NCBI GenBank assembly: GCA_964649085.1
Contig: CAZYPN010000028.1
Location: 24,022-88,021, forward strand
Source: JADMJV01 sp964649085
GTDB taxonomy: Bacteria > Vulcanimicrobiota > Xenobia > Xenobiales > JADMJV01
Direction of reading: 5' to 3'
DNA length: 64,000 bases
Shown here: piece by piece, positions 16,602-25,239 of the stretch
Numbering within the stretch: the stretch's first letter is position 1
How the letters are laid out: each line of letters begins with the position of its first letter
Translations under genes and position numbers: made by a program
Notes under the pieces: model-generated
Seen by the model: the letters and a program-made list of their open reading frames with translations, nothing else
What the model was told of the DNA's origin: nothing
Database searches by the model: none

Positions 16602-19493
16602 CTAATCGAGCACGAATTCCTGCATCCAGCTCAGGTCCTTCTCCTGATGGGGCTGGGCGCTTTTGTAAAGCACGTAGTTCTCCAGCACCAGCACCTCGAT
16701 ATCGGTGCGCATGAAGCAAATATAGGCATCGCGGGGGGTGCACACGATAGGCTCGCCACGCACATTAAACGAGGTATTGACCAGCACCCCATAGCCGGTA
16801 AGCTTGTCAAATTCTCGAATCAGACGGTAGTAGCGGGGATTGGTGTGCTCGTGCACCGTTTGCACGCGGGCCGAGTAGTCCACGTGGGTGACGGCCGGAA
16901 TGTCGGAGCGGGGAACGTTGAGAAGGTCAATACCCCACAACGTAGATTCGTCACCACGGGGTGCCTTGCGACGATGCGACTGCACCTGAGCCACCAACAG
17001 CATATACGGGCTGTCTTCCTGCATCTCGAAGTAGTCGTTCACGCGCTCGGCCAACACGCAGGGCGCAAAGGGGCGGAAGGACTCGCGAAATTTGATTTTC
17101 AGGTTCATCAGCGACTGCATGCGCGAAGAGCGGGCGTCGCCCAGAATACTGCGCGAGCCCAGAGCACGCGGACCGAACTCCATACGGCCAGAAAACCAGC
17201 CGATCACCTTCTCGTCGGCCAGATCGCTTGCCAGGCGCGGGAAAAGTTGCTCATCGTCCAGCTTCTCATAGACGGCTCCCACCGACTGCAAAAAGCCCTC
17301 GATCTCGGGGGCCGAAAAGGCCGGCCCCAGATAGGCGCCCTGCATCGAGTCCTGCGGATTGGCCTGACGCGGATTCTGCAAGAACTCGTGCCACACCGAC
17401 AGAGCCGCCCCCAGGGCACCGCCGGCATCGCCAGCCGCGGGCTGGATCCAGAGACGCTCGAAGGGGCCCTCGCGCAGCAACCTGCCGTTGGCCACGCAGT
17501 TCAGGGCCACACCGCCGGCCAGACACAGATTGCGCGCCCCCGTTTCGGCCTGCAGCCGCCGGGCCAGCCTCAGCATGACCTCTTCGGTAACCTCCTGCAC
17601 CGACCGCGCCAGATCCATCTCTTTCTGGGTAAGCAACGTTTCGGGCTCGCGGGGGGGGCCGCCAAAAAGCGCGTGAAAACGCTCATTGGTCATCGTCAGC
17701 CCGCCACAGTAGTCGAAGTAGTCCATGTTGAGGCGGAAGGTGCCGTCGGGCTTCAAGTCGATCAGATGGTCGTACATCGTCTGCACATAGATCGGCCTGC
17801 CATAAGGCGCCAACCCCATGACCTTGTATTCACCCGAGTTCACCTTAAAGCCGGTGTAATACGTAATGGCCGAATACAGCAGGCCCAGACTGTGGGGAAA
17901 ACGCAGTTCCCACAGGGGGGTCAGTTGCTGGTCTTTACCCATCCAGGCCGTGGTCGTCTGCCACTCGCCCACCCCGTCGATACACAACACAGCCGCTTCC
18001 TGAAACGGCGAGGGAAAGAAGGCCGAGGCCGCGTGGGATTGGTGATGCTCCGTGAAGAGCAACTGACGCGCCTGGCCCCCCAACTCGCGCAGCAGGGTCG
18101 TTTTCAGATAGAGCTTTTCCTTGAGCCACAGCGGCATCGAACGGGAAAATGAGGTGAACCCCCGAGGAGCCAGGGCCGAGTAAGTTTCCAACAGGCGCGC
18201 AAACTTGAGAACGGGCTTTTCGTAATACACCACCTGGTCCAGGTGCTGCATGCCGATTCCAGCCTGGCGCAAACAGTAGTCGAGGGCCTGGTGGGGAAAG
18301 TCGGGGTCGGCTTTGCGCCGGGTAAAACGCTCTTCCTGTGCTGCTGCCACGATCTGGCCATCGCGCAACAAACAGGCGGCACTGTCGTGGTAGTAGGCCG
18401 AGATGCCCAATATCCAGTGGTGCTGCTTGCGGTAGGCAGGCCGAAGGTGAGCCTGGGGCTGTTCTAGAGCGCGCGCTAGCGCCTCGGCCATATGGCTGTG
18501 AGCCTTGGGATTGGGATGGGTATCCACCAGCTGCCCCTCGCGCCAATGGCCGCAAAGCTCCTGATACAGCTGGGCACTGGGAGGGCGGCCCTGAAACCAC
18601 AGCGCTTCGGGATCGGCCACCAGATAGTCGCGCGAACGCGGTAGGATCAGCGGACCCGAGTCACGGTCGCCCGGCAAGCGCAGCGCCAGCACGACCAGCT
18701 GACTGCCATGTTGGCGACACAGATCGTCAAGCTCGCTAAAAACCTGCTCGACGATCGCACCGCGGTCGGTGCAGGGCGCTGGCATGCCCTGCAAGCGCCG
18801 AGCCAGGTAGGCCCGATCCTCGTGCCAAAACAACGGCCAGCCCACCTTCTGAAAAAAGCCCCGAGAACGCTGGCGAAACTCCCACACGGGAACCTCGAAC
18901 ACCTGACTGCGAAAGAGCGGCGGCCGCAGCTGCGGGGGGTTACCCACAAAGTAGGGACAGGTAAGCCGACCGAATTGCGAAGGGGCGAAAGGCTGCTCGG
19001 CCCGCTGCTGCATCCAGGGGGCCAACTGAGCCACCACAACTTTCGGCCGGATCTGCGGAATCCATCGCCGCGCCTGCAACAGGGTGTGCTGCAGGCCGTA
19101 TCCACAAACGCCCGCATTGGCCACCGCCAGCCCCAGCCGCGCGCCCAACTGATAGGCATAGGTATCTTCGGCCCGACAGGCCTGGCCGAAGGTAAAGGAG
19201 CAGCCCAGCGTCAGCAAGCCACCCTCAACGCGGTCGGACCGCCCAGACTCGGGCACGCGAAAACCGAACTCATCAATGCAGATGGGCACTTCGGGACCCA
19301 CCGGAAAATAGTCGAAGCCCACGGCGCCCGCCACCGTGGCGTAGCCCAATTCGGCGTCCCAGCGGTGCAAATGACCGCTCATCCCCCGCTGCGACTGCTG
19401 AAGGTGGCGCAGCAAATGACGCGAGCGGCGCTCGACCGACTTCACATAGGAGGCGCCCAACAGCGCCCCAAGGGCCAGTGCCGATTCCAACAT
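16602..19493 (-). CDS. SGNH-hydrolase-like / NodU-CmcH carbamoyltransferase fusion
   Basis: A protein of about 963 residues joining two domains. The N-terminal part (about residues 1-355) is SGNH/GDSL-like: LTLGCSFTFGQ holds the block I Ser, and VDTHPNPKAHSHMAEAL holds the Asp-x-x-His pair. The C-terminal 600 residues are a carbamoyltransferase of the NodU/CmcH/TobZ type: ILGISAYYHDSAACLLRDGQ, HHQSHAASAFFPSPF, EYKVMGLAPYG, LAGGVALNCVANGRLL and GRMEFGPRALGSRSILGDAR. Such enzymes make carbamoyl-adenylate and transfer carbamoyl to hydroxyls of glycans or natural products. The start used is ATG 19493; a GTG at 19559 is possible but would leave only 7 nt to the divergent DUF5989 gene. Confidence 0.88.
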   Translation of the reverse strand: MLESALALGALLGASYVKSVERRSRHLLRHLQQSQRGMSGHLHRWDAELGYATVAGAVGFDYFPVGPEVPICIDEFGFRVPESGRSDRVEGGLLTLGCSFTFGQACRAEDTYAYQLGARLGLAVANAGVCGYGLQHTLLQARRWIPQIRPKVVVAQLAPWMQQRAEQPFAPSQFGRLTCPYFVGNPPQLRPPLFRSQVFEVPVWEFRQRSRGFFQKVGWPLFWHEDRAYLARRLQGMPAPCTDRGAIVEQVFSELDDLCRQHGSQLVVLALRLPGDRDSGPLILPRSRDYLVADPEALWFQGRPPSAQLYQELCGHWREGQLVDTHPNPKAHSHMAEALARALEQPQAHLRPAYRKQHHWILGISAYYHDSAACLLRDGQIVAAAQEERFTRRKADPDFPHQALDYCLRQAGIGMQHLDQVVYYEKPVLKFARLLETYSALAPRGFTSFSRSMPLWLKEKLYLKTTLLRELGGQARQLLFTEHHQSHAASAFFPSPFQEAAVLCIDGVGEWQTTTAWMGKDQQLTPLWELRFPHSLGLLYSAITYYTGFKVNSGEYKVMGLAPYGRPIYVQTMYDHLIDLKPDGTFRLNMDYFDYCGGLTMTNERFHALFGGPPREPETLLTQKEMDLARSVQEVTEEVMLRLARRLQAETGARNLCLAGGVALNCVANGRLLREGPFERLWIQPAAGDAGGALGAALSVWHEFLQNPRQANPQDSMQGAYLGPAFSAPEIEGFLQSVGAVYEKLDDEQLFPRLASDLADEKVIGWFSGRMEFGPRALGSRSILGDARSSRMQSLMNLKIKFRESFRPFAPCVLAERVNDYFEMQEDSPYMLLVAQVQSHRRKAPRGDESTLWGIDLLNVPRSDIPAVTHVDYSARVQTVHEHTNPRYYRLIREFDKLTGYGVLVNTSFNVRGEPIVCTPRDAYICFMRTDIEVLVLENYVLYKSAQPHQEKDLSWMQEFVLD

Positions 19494-19566
19494 GGCAGGC
19501 GGCTTCTTGGGCCTATCCCGGCCACCTGCCGCAGGAGCGGCAGAAACCGCTGCGAACACGTGCGGA

Positions 19567-19704
19567 ATGCAAGACCTGTGGAGCTATGCCCTGGAACGAC
19601 GCTGTCCGCTCTTCCTCTGGATGGTTCTCACCCTCATGTTGCTGGCGCCGGTGCTGGTGCAGGCCTCGGCCGAGGCCGCGCCGTTCATTTACACCCTGTT
19701 CTAA
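19567..19704 (+). CDS. DUF5989-like mini membrane protein
   Basis: A 45-residue single-pass protein: a charged helix (MQDLWSYALERRCPL), one membrane segment (LFLWMVLTLMLLAPVLVQ), then the tail ASAEAAPFIYTLF. The tail matches the typical end of DUF5989 proteins, APFIYTLF. These mini-proteins are frequently encoded beside NodU-type carbamoyltransferase genes. Here it is divergent from the fused carbamoyltransferase, 73 nt away. Its stop overlaps the mscL stop by 4 nt (convergent). Function unknown; it is probably an accessory of the carbamoylation system. Confidence 0.7.
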   Translation: MQDLWSYALERRCPLFLWMVLTLMLLAPVLVQASAEAAPFIYTLF

Positions 19705-20141
19705 GGGTTTCGGGCCTTCAGCAAATCGCGAATCTCTCCCAGCAGCACTTCCTGGGCTGGGGGCTCGGCAGGAGCCGGTGGGGCGGCCTCGGCCTCTTCC
19801 TTCTTGCGCATGTTGTTGACGGCCCTGACCACCAGAAATACCGCAAAGGCCAGAATCAACGTATTGACGGCCACGGTAATGAATTGTCCGTAGCCCAGGA
19901 CAACCGCTCCGGCTACTTTGCGTGCCTCGGCCAGAGGCGTGCCCTCGGCCACCGTACCCTTCAGCACCATATAGCTGTTGCTGAAGTCAGCCTTGCCCAT
20001 CAGGCCTGTGAGGGGCACCACCAGCTCGTCGACGAACGACTTCAAAATGGTGGTCATGGCACTGCCGATAATCACGCCCACGGCCATGTCCATGGCATTG
20101 CCGTGACCGACAAAGTCTCGAAATTCCTTCAAAATTGACAT
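19701..20141 (-). CDS. mscL: Large-conductance mechanosensitive channel MscL
   Basis: A 146-residue inner-membrane channel that opens under membrane tension to release solutes on osmotic downshock. It has the MscL N-terminus (MSILKEFRDFVGHGNAMDMA), the first pore helix AVGVIIGSAMTTILKSFVDE, a periplasmic loop, the second helix AVNTLILAFAVFLVVRAVN, and a C-terminal amphipathic bundle after an acidic/Pro linker (EEAEAAPPAPAEPPAQE). The linker is somewhat Pro/Ala-rich. ATG 20141 was chosen over an ATG six codons upstream because it gives the family N-terminus. No clear Shine-Dalgarno is seen. Confidence 0.96.
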   Translation of the reverse strand: MSILKEFRDFVGHGNAMDMAVGVIIGSAMTTILKSFVDELVVPLTGLMGKADFSNSYMVLKGTVAEGTPLAEARKVAGAVVLGYGQFITVAVNTLILAFAVFLVVRAVNNMRKKEEAEAAPPAPAEPPAQEVLLGEIRDLLKARNP

Positions 20142-20207
20142 TCTCGATAGTTTGCCCAAAACCGCTGGCGTCCTGCCAGGAGCCCACTGACGGTCGACTT
20201 TCTGACC

Positions 20208-20288
20208 TTAGAGCAGGCCGGCGGCGAACAGCTCCCGTAAGGTCGCCATCGGCACTCCCGAGCGCTGCGAGACTTCCCTGAGACTCAC
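20208..20288 (-). CDS. Possible 26-residue helix-turn-helix-like mini-ORF
   Basis: Two bases after the calpain-like stop on the minus strand, a GTG opens a 26-codon frame starting SLREVSQRSGVPMATLRELF. This resembles the first helices of a helix-turn-helix (SLREVSQRSGVP-type turn). There is no room for a complete DNA-binding domain. It could be a tiny translated peptide, a relic of an HTH gene, or chance. The calpain-like gene's last codons (ACCTCCTAG) give no strong ribosome-binding site. Low confidence. Confidence 0.2.
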   Translation of the reverse strand: MSLREVSQRSGVPMATLRELFAAGLL

Positions 20289-20290
20289 GG

Positions 20291-21316
20291 CTAGGAGGTG
20301 GGCACCGTTCCCCCGGAGCCCGAGGGAAACAGGGCCTCTTTCAGGCTCTCCCACTTTTTCGACCAGCCCGAGCCCCCATCGGGATGCTCATAATGGATGG
20401 TAGAAAAGCTGCGCTTGAACTCGCCGAGATTCATGGCAAAGCTGCCGTCCAGTTCTCCATCCAGAGCTCTGCCCTGGGCATCTACGGGTTCTCGGCCGTT
20501 GGGGTCCTGCAGCCGAACACGGTCGTTGTGGGCGTCGAAGCCCAACACCGCAAAAGAGTGATTCTTCTCCAGACCGGGCATCTCGCGATCAAGCCCGCTG
20601 CGCCCGGCAATGACCACCGCCTGCTGACTCAGGGCCTTCTGGATCTTTTTGCGAGTGGTACCTTCGCTTTTGAAGCGTAGCCAATCGCCGTCGACCTTGT
20701 TTCCGGTAAGCATCTGAACCGCCTCGCCGGGTTGGGTGCTGCCTACCGGGCCCAGAGCCTTCGAGAGCACCGTCATCCACAGGCCGTTGAAATAGGCGCA
20801 GGACTGATGCAGCAGATCCCAGGTATCGGGCATCTCCACCCAGCGCTCGGGCTGGTTGGGCAGTTGCAGGCGAATCTTGCCACCTTCTTCCGCCATCATG
20901 CTCTGCAGCGCCTGAGGACGCTGCTTGGCCAGGGCAATCGCCGTAGAGGTCAACACGCAGTTGGACTGGCTGCCCTGACGTACCAGAGAAGGCTCGGGGG
21001 CGCCGCGAAAGAGCTCGCGAGAAGTGTCCAGCCGGGCCAGGCGATCCTGGTAGAGCGATTCCAGACGCTCTTCCCCCTCCAACAGTCCGAGATTGGCTGG
21101 CGAGAGCGGCTGAGCAAGCCGTTCCACCACCTCGGGAAGCACAGCTGCCAAGGCCGCATCCTCACCCTGCAACTGGCGGTTGCCCGCCAACTGGCGCGCC
21201 TGGCTGGCCGACACCTGATTGCGGCCCTGCGTCAGCGGTGACAGGCGTTGTTGTAAAGATCGGGTGAGCGAGCTGGAGGTAGTCACTTCTCCTTTAGCAT
21301 AGGGCCAGAAAGGCAT
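20291..21316 (-). CDS. Calpain-like (C2 family) cysteine protease
   Basis: A protein of about 341 residues with a calpain/papain-type core. VRQGSQSNCVLTSTAIALA gives the Gln oxyanion residue and the catalytic Cys. GLEKNHSFAVLGFDAHNDRV gives the His. LQDPNGREPVD gives the Asn, replacing calpain's NPWG with DPNG. That order and spacing is calpain-like. The first 110 residues are helical and Gln/Leu-rich. No signal peptide is visible, so it acts in the cytoplasm or is exported by a non-Sec route. A GTG ten codons in, next to AAAGGAGA, could be an alternative start. It is divergent from an arginine-deiminase-fold gene. Confidence 0.65.
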   Translation of the reverse strand: MPFWPYAKGEVTTSSSLTRSLQQRLSPLTQGRNQVSASQARQLAGNRQLQGEDAALAAVLPEVVERLAQPLSPANLGLLEGEERLESLYQDRLARLDTSRELFRGAPEPSLVRQGSQSNCVLTSTAIALAKQRPQALQSMMAEEGGKIRLQLPNQPERWVEMPDTWDLLHQSCAYFNGLWMTVLSKALGPVGSTQPGEAVQMLTGNKVDGDWLRFKSEGTTRKKIQKALSQQAVVIAGRSGLDREMPGLEKNHSFAVLGFDAHNDRVRLQDPNGREPVDAQGRALDGELDGSFAMNLGEFKRSFSTIHYEHPDGGSGWSKKWESLKEALFPSGSGGTVPTS

Positions 21317-21451
21317 TCAGGCGCTTCCGGGTTGTAAACCTTCGGCCCAATTTCCAAGCGCAGATATCTGCTTTATCGTATATCTGGGCACAAGGCCACC
21401 TTCGAGAGACACGGATCCCCCATAGTGCGCAAGAATTTATCTAAAAAACCG

Positions 21452-21457
21452 TATAAT
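21452..21457 (+). promoter_or_regulatory. TATAAT -10 element upstream of the deiminase-like gene
   Basis: A perfect TATAAT sits in an unusually A/T-rich stretch of this GC-rich window. The -35 position (about 21429-21434) has no good match. Transcription would begin near 21464. This argues that translation starts at the GTG at 21533 rather than at the upstream GTG at 21425. Confidence 0.45.
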
Positions 21458-21532
21458 CAACAACCGCGGAATCCAGCCATTGCTTTACACTTCGTTCACC
21501 CCGCACCGAGATCTTCAGGCCATAATGACGAG

Positions 21533-22975
21533 GTGAAGATCCAACACGCTCCCCTGCCCTCTGCCTTTCGCCCGGTCGGGAATCGTCCCGAGCCAGGCTC
21601 GAACCGAACGACAACCGAGGCCCGCACTCCACTGTCGCGCGAAGATGCCGTTGTTCTCAGCAACCAGCAGCTGGCTGGTCTGGCGGGCCAACCCGAGGCT
21701 CAGCGCCGACTGGCCTGGAATCTGGCCGAGCATGCCACCCCGCTCTTTGGCGTGGGCGGGCTGCTGTTCCCCGACAGCTGTGGAAACATTCAGCACATGG
21801 CCCTGCAACTCGGCAATGTGGAGTTCGACAAGCCCCTGCCTCAGGAAACCCACCAGGGACTGATGGGGGTATGGCAGCAACTGTTTCAGGAAATGAGCCC
21901 GCAAACCCATTTCAGTGTGGTGTGTGCCGACGCCCAGGGCGAGCAGTCGGTACAGCAACTGGTCGAGCGCAGCGGCATCGACCCCTCGCGCGTGTCTATT
22001 CTGCCGGCCAACTCCGAAAAGGGCATGTCGATCTGGATCCGCGACTCGATGCTGCCGGTCAAGGACTCGGCCGGGCTCAGCAAGTTGCTTATCCAGGACC
22101 GTACCTACTGGCCTGGTCCCGAAGACAATCGAGTGGCACCTCTACTCGACGAGGCTCATCCTCAAATCTCGTCGCAGGCCCACCCGGCCCTGCGCATCGA
22201 CGGTGGCAATGTGCTCAGCAATCGCCGCCACAGTGTGGTGGGCAGCGACTCCATTCGGCATACCCGGGCCCGGCTCCAGGAACTGGCCCAGGACCCCGAA
22301 CGCCTGCGCGAAATCGAAGACTTCTATCGCAAGGCCAGTGGCCAGGAACCAGGGCCCCACATGTGGGACGATTTGCCCCGATTGGTATTCGAAAACGAAT
22401 TCCAAAGGCCCGTGCTGGTCGTGGCGCGCGAGCGAGAACAGCCGGCCTTCCACATCGACATGACCATGACGCCCATCGGCGATTACAAATTCCTGGTGGG
22501 TGACCCGGGAATGGCCATCCGTGCCCTGCAAGCCCTGAGCCCCCAACAACGCGACGAAGTGAACCGCAGCATGGCGCTGCAGGCCGGAATCACTTCGGGC
22601 GAAGACCTGGTGCAAAAGCTCATCGACGCCAACGGCTCTTCGGAAACCCAGGCCAACTACGATGCTACCGCCCAGGAACTGGCCGAGGCCGGCTACGCCA
22701 TTGAACGGGTGCCCGCGCTGATGGGCCTGCGCACCACCTGGAGTGTGCCCTACCTCACCTACAACAACTGCATGATCGAGCAGTACACCGACGACCTCGG
22801 GTTCCAGGTGCGCAAAGTGTATCTGCCCCAGTATGGCTGTGAACCCCTGGACCGCATGGCGGAAGAAATCTATCGCTGCAATGGGTTTGAGGTCGTTCCC
22901 CTGGAAATGGGCTCGATCTCCAAACTGGAAGGGGCCATCCGCTGCAGCTCCTACGCCCTGGAGCGTGCCTTTTGA
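21533..22975 (+). CDS. Guanidino-group-modifying enzyme, arginine/agmatine deiminase-like fold
   Basis: A protein of about 480 residues with pieces of the amidinotransferase/deiminase fold. MSIWIRDSMLPV and ALRIDGGNVLS are acid-bearing loops. FHIDMTMTPIGDYKFLVGDP is the His/Asp loop. PYLTYNNCMIEQY and GAIRCSSYALERAF end the domain, with Cys in AIRC at the catalytic position. Active deiminases usually read GGxHC there, so the His-to-Arg change deserves attention. The first 60 residues are low-complexity. It may act on peptidyl-arginine, agmatine or a related guanidine. The GTG start lies after a TATAAT element. The stop overlaps the next gene's TTG. Confidence 0.65.
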   Translation: MKIQHAPLPSAFRPVGNRPEPGSNRTTTEARTPLSREDAVVLSNQQLAGLAGQPEAQRRLAWNLAEHATPLFGVGGLLFPDSCGNIQHMALQLGNVEFDKPLPQETHQGLMGVWQQLFQEMSPQTHFSVVCADAQGEQSVQQLVERSGIDPSRVSILPANSEKGMSIWIRDSMLPVKDSAGLSKLLIQDRTYWPGPEDNRVAPLLDEAHPQISSQAHPALRIDGGNVLSNRRHSVVGSDSIRHTRARLQELAQDPERLREIEDFYRKASGQEPGPHMWDDLPRLVFENEFQRPVLVVAREREQPAFHIDMTMTPIGDYKFLVGDPGMAIRALQALSPQQRDEVNRSMALQAGITSGEDLVQKLIDANGSSETQANYDATAQELAEAGYAIERVPALMGLRTTWSVPYLTYNNCMIEQYTDDLGFQVRKVYLPQYGCEPLDRMAEEIYRCNGFEVVPLEMGSISKLEGAIRCSSYALERAF

Positions 22976-23823
22976 AGTATTTCTGGCTGCTGCTACTGCT
23001 GAGCTATAGCCTGTCCGTGGCAGCGGAAGAGCTAGAGCTGAACCTGTTGCTACTACCGCTCTCCACTACGGGAAGCTTCACCCCCGTCGACGAAGACCAG
23101 CTCACCCGCAGCCTGGAGCAGCAGTTGCACGCGATGCAGCCCAAAAGCCGTTTTCAACTGGCTCGCAGCGCCGAACTGTCGCCTTTCCAATACCCGGCCC
23201 ACAGCGATCTGCCCCCTACCGCAAGTCAGGCGGGTCAGATGTGCCAGACCTACGGAAGCCGCCAGCTGTGCTGGATTTCGCTGCACTTTCATCCCGAATA
23301 CGACGCTACGTCGGGCTCGCTGGTCATTGCCGGGGCCGCCCGCGTGTGGGTCTATCATTCCGACCGCAAGCAGGTGGTGCTTGACCAACCCCTGGCCATG
23401 GTCGAACAAGGACAGGTCAAAGACCTGCAGCACGAGGAAGCCTGCCGCAAGCTGGCCGATGAACTCACCCACCGCTGCCTGCGCGACCTGGCGCTGCAGC
23501 TGGTGGCCCTGGCCGAACAGCGCACCCAGCGTGCCCAGCAACACGCGGCCCAGTGGAGCGCTCCCCAACCCGCTGCCCAGCATTCCCACGACTACCAGAT
23601 GATGATTCACTCCATCGGCGACTATCAGAAAGCGGCCCGAGACCACAATCACATCGACATCACCAACAGCGAGCAGAACATGCTGCACTTCTGGTCGTTG
23701 CTGAACGCCCAGGAGCAACAGGACATCGCCAAGCAGTTTCCGGGCATCTCCCAACTGATGAAAGCCCGGCCCTACTCGGGCAGCTGGCGCTACTACTACC
23801 GCCGCCGACCCTTCGAATACTGA
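22972..23823 (+). CDS. Exported protein of unknown function
   Basis: A 283-residue protein with a signal peptide (YFWLLLLLSYSLSVAAEE). The mature N-terminal half is beta-rich and resembles the fold of small periplasmic GNA1162/LpoB-like proteins only in general terms (ELNLLLLPLSTT, GAARVWVYHSDRKQVVLDQP). The second half is Gln/Ala/His-rich and helical. The start is TTG overlapping the deiminase-like stop (TTGA), so the two are coupled. I recognise no family. Confidence 0.58.
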   Translation: MKYFWLLLLLSYSLSVAAEELELNLLLLPLSTTGSFTPVDEDQLTRSLEQQLHAMQPKSRFQLARSAELSPFQYPAHSDLPPTASQAGQMCQTYGSRQLCWISLHFHPEYDATSGSLVIAGAARVWVYHSDRKQVVLDQPLAMVEQGQVKDLQHEEACRKLADELTHRCLRDLALQLVALAEQRTQRAQQHAAQWSAPQPAAQHSHDYQMMIHSIGDYQKAARDHNHIDITNSEQNMLHFWSLLNAQEQQDIAKQFPGISQLMKARPYSGSWRYYYRRRPFEY

Positions 23824-23846
23824 GCGGGCTACCCCACCAGGAGACA

Positions 23847-24623
23847 ATGGCCTATAATGGTCCCATGCAAGAGGACCACCTCGATCGCTGGATTACCAAT
23901 GAGTCGGAAAGTCGCGACGGGCTGGAACGTCGTCACTGGTTGCGAACTCTTTGTAGCTGGCCGGTGGAACTCTCTCCGGGATTGCGGGGAACGGTGGTCG
24001 ACATTTCTCCTCGAGGCTGTCAGATTCAGATCGCCGGCAAGCCAGGCGCGGCTCCAGGCACGTCATTGGAACTGAAGACCCTGCGTCCCGTGCGCCCCCC
24101 ATTGCAAGCATCGGTGAGGGCTGTGCTGCGCTGGTCCCAGCGAGAGGGTGGGGCAAGCTGGCTGGGATGCTCATTTGTCAACGACAAAACCCTGGAGCAG
24201 AGCTGGGTGCAGGCACTGTTGACCAAGGTGTTTCAGCGCCACCCCGAGCAAAAGCGCACCAATCTGCGCATTCCCTGCCACATTCCGGCTGCGCTCAGCA
24301 GCCCGGAAGGCGGACTAACGGTCACCGTCCTCGATCTCTCGTTGGGAGGTGCCATGTTGGAATGTGGACAGCCCCTTTCGCCCGGAAGTTCGGTGGCTCT
24401 ATTCCTGGGACCCTGGGCTCCCCTGCCGGGCCTGGAGATCCCTGGGAAAGTGCAACGGATCTTCAAGAGCGGTGGAGTGTTTCGTTTCGGCCTGCGATTC
24501 GAGCGTCGTCAGAGCGGAGAAACCATCGTTGCCTACCTACATCAGGCCTACGAACTGGCGCGCCAAGAGCGCGGGGGCCTGCACCCGCTGCCGCTGGAGA
24601 AGAGCCCCGGTTCGGGCGATTAG
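23847..24623 (+). CDS. Tandem PilZ domain protein
   Basis: A 258-residue protein with two PilZ-type c-di-GMP-binding domains. The first (about residues 30-130) carries LERRHWLRTL and DISPRGCQIQIAG. The second (about 137-240) carries KRTNLRIPCHIPAALS and DLSLGGAMLECGQPL. Both fit the RxxxR and D/NxSxxG signatures in spirit; the first Arg motif is looser. AGGAG precedes the ATG at 23847; an in-frame ATG at 23865 is an alternative. It overlaps the convergent MarR gene's stop by 4 nt. It probably transduces c-di-GMP levels to an unknown target. Confidence 0.78.
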   Translation: MAYNGPMQEDHLDRWITNESESRDGLERRHWLRTLCSWPVELSPGLRGTVVDISPRGCQIQIAGKPGAAPGTSLELKTLRPVRPPLQASVRAVLRWSQREGGASWLGCSFVNDKTLEQSWVQALLTKVFQRHPEQKRTNLRIPCHIPAALSSPEGGLTVTVLDLSLGGAMLECGQPLSPGSSVALFLGPWAPLPGLEIPGKVQRIFKSGGVFRFGLRFERRQSGETIVAYLHQAYELARQERGGLHPLPLEKSPGSGD

Positions 24624-25129
24624 CCCGGCTCGCGATCGGCTCCAAGTGGAGCCAGGCCGGGCGTGAGCAACGGATGAGCCTCGAGTTCCTCGGCATCCAT
24701 CATGGCGGCGATGCGTTGCAACGACGCCAGCAACATACTGCGCTCCCAGTCTTGAACCCGACCTAATCGACGCAAGAAAGCCTCTTGCAGCAGCGAGGGT
24801 GCCTTGCCCAACACCTGACGAGCCAGGTCGGTCAGCTGATAGCCTCGCATTCTTCGGTCCTCGGTCCCCTGGTCGCGCTCTAACAATCCCTTGGCCTGCA
24901 ATCGTTCCAAGATGCCGCTCATGGTGGGTTGGCTCACGCTGAGTTCGCGAGCGAGCGTGGTGGGGGTGGCGGGATGTAGTCGCTCGACCGCCTTGAGCAC
25001 CGACAACTGGGGCGAGGTCAGACCGAATTGCTGGACCAGGTTTTGCGAATGCAGTTCGATGGCGCGAATGATGCGCCGAATGGATCGAAGGATTTCCTCT
25101 TCGAGCCCCTCCAGATTGGCAGCCGACAT
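24620..25129 (-). CDS. MarR family transcriptional regulator
   Basis: A 169-residue dimeric winged-helix regulator. QQFGLTSPQLSVLKAVERLH and TTLARELSVSQPTMSGILER form the helix-turn-helix, and GTEDRRMRGYQLTDLARQ is the wing (the typical DRR). Terminal helices supply the dimer interface. The ATG at 25129 was preferred to a GTG two codons upstream. It is divergent from the spermidine synthase-like gene across an A/T-rich gap and may control that gene or itself. Confidence 0.9.
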   Translation of the reverse strand: MSAANLEGLEEEILRSIRRIIRAIELHSQNLVQQFGLTSPQLSVLKAVERLHPATPTTLARELSVSQPTMSGILERLQAKGLLERDQGTEDRRMRGYQLTDLARQVLGKAPSLLQEAFLRRLGRVQDWERSMLLASLQRIAAMMDAEELEAHPLLTPGLAPLGADREPG

Positions 25130-25239
25130 CGGCACAGTGTATTCGTTTCTGGAGCAATTTTCAACAGTTTAAAAGCTTTAGCAATCTAGATATCGCGACT
25201 CGAAGGAGTCTCTCTCTCACCAAAAGAACATAGCCCACT
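25130..25239. promoter_or_regulatory. Divergent promoter region between marR-like and speE-like genes
   Basis: A 110-bp gap that is A/T-rich relative to its surroundings. It contains AAAGCTTT inside GTTTAAAAGCTTTAGC (about 25167-25182), a possible operator half-site cluster for the adjacent MarR protein, and a short hairpin GACTC-GAAG-GAGTC (25198-25211). Neither is proven to be bound. Confidence 0.35.

Noticed and set aside
16557..18152. Plus-strand open frame of over 500 codons inside the carbamoyltransferase
   Set aside because: It is antisense to clear carbamoyltransferase motifs. Its start merges with the nucleotidyltransferase remnant, but the body is a shadow of the minus-strand gene.
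23853..23858. TATAAT within the start of the tandem PilZ gene
   Set aside because: It overlaps coding bases between two candidate starts and has no -35 partner; likely chance.
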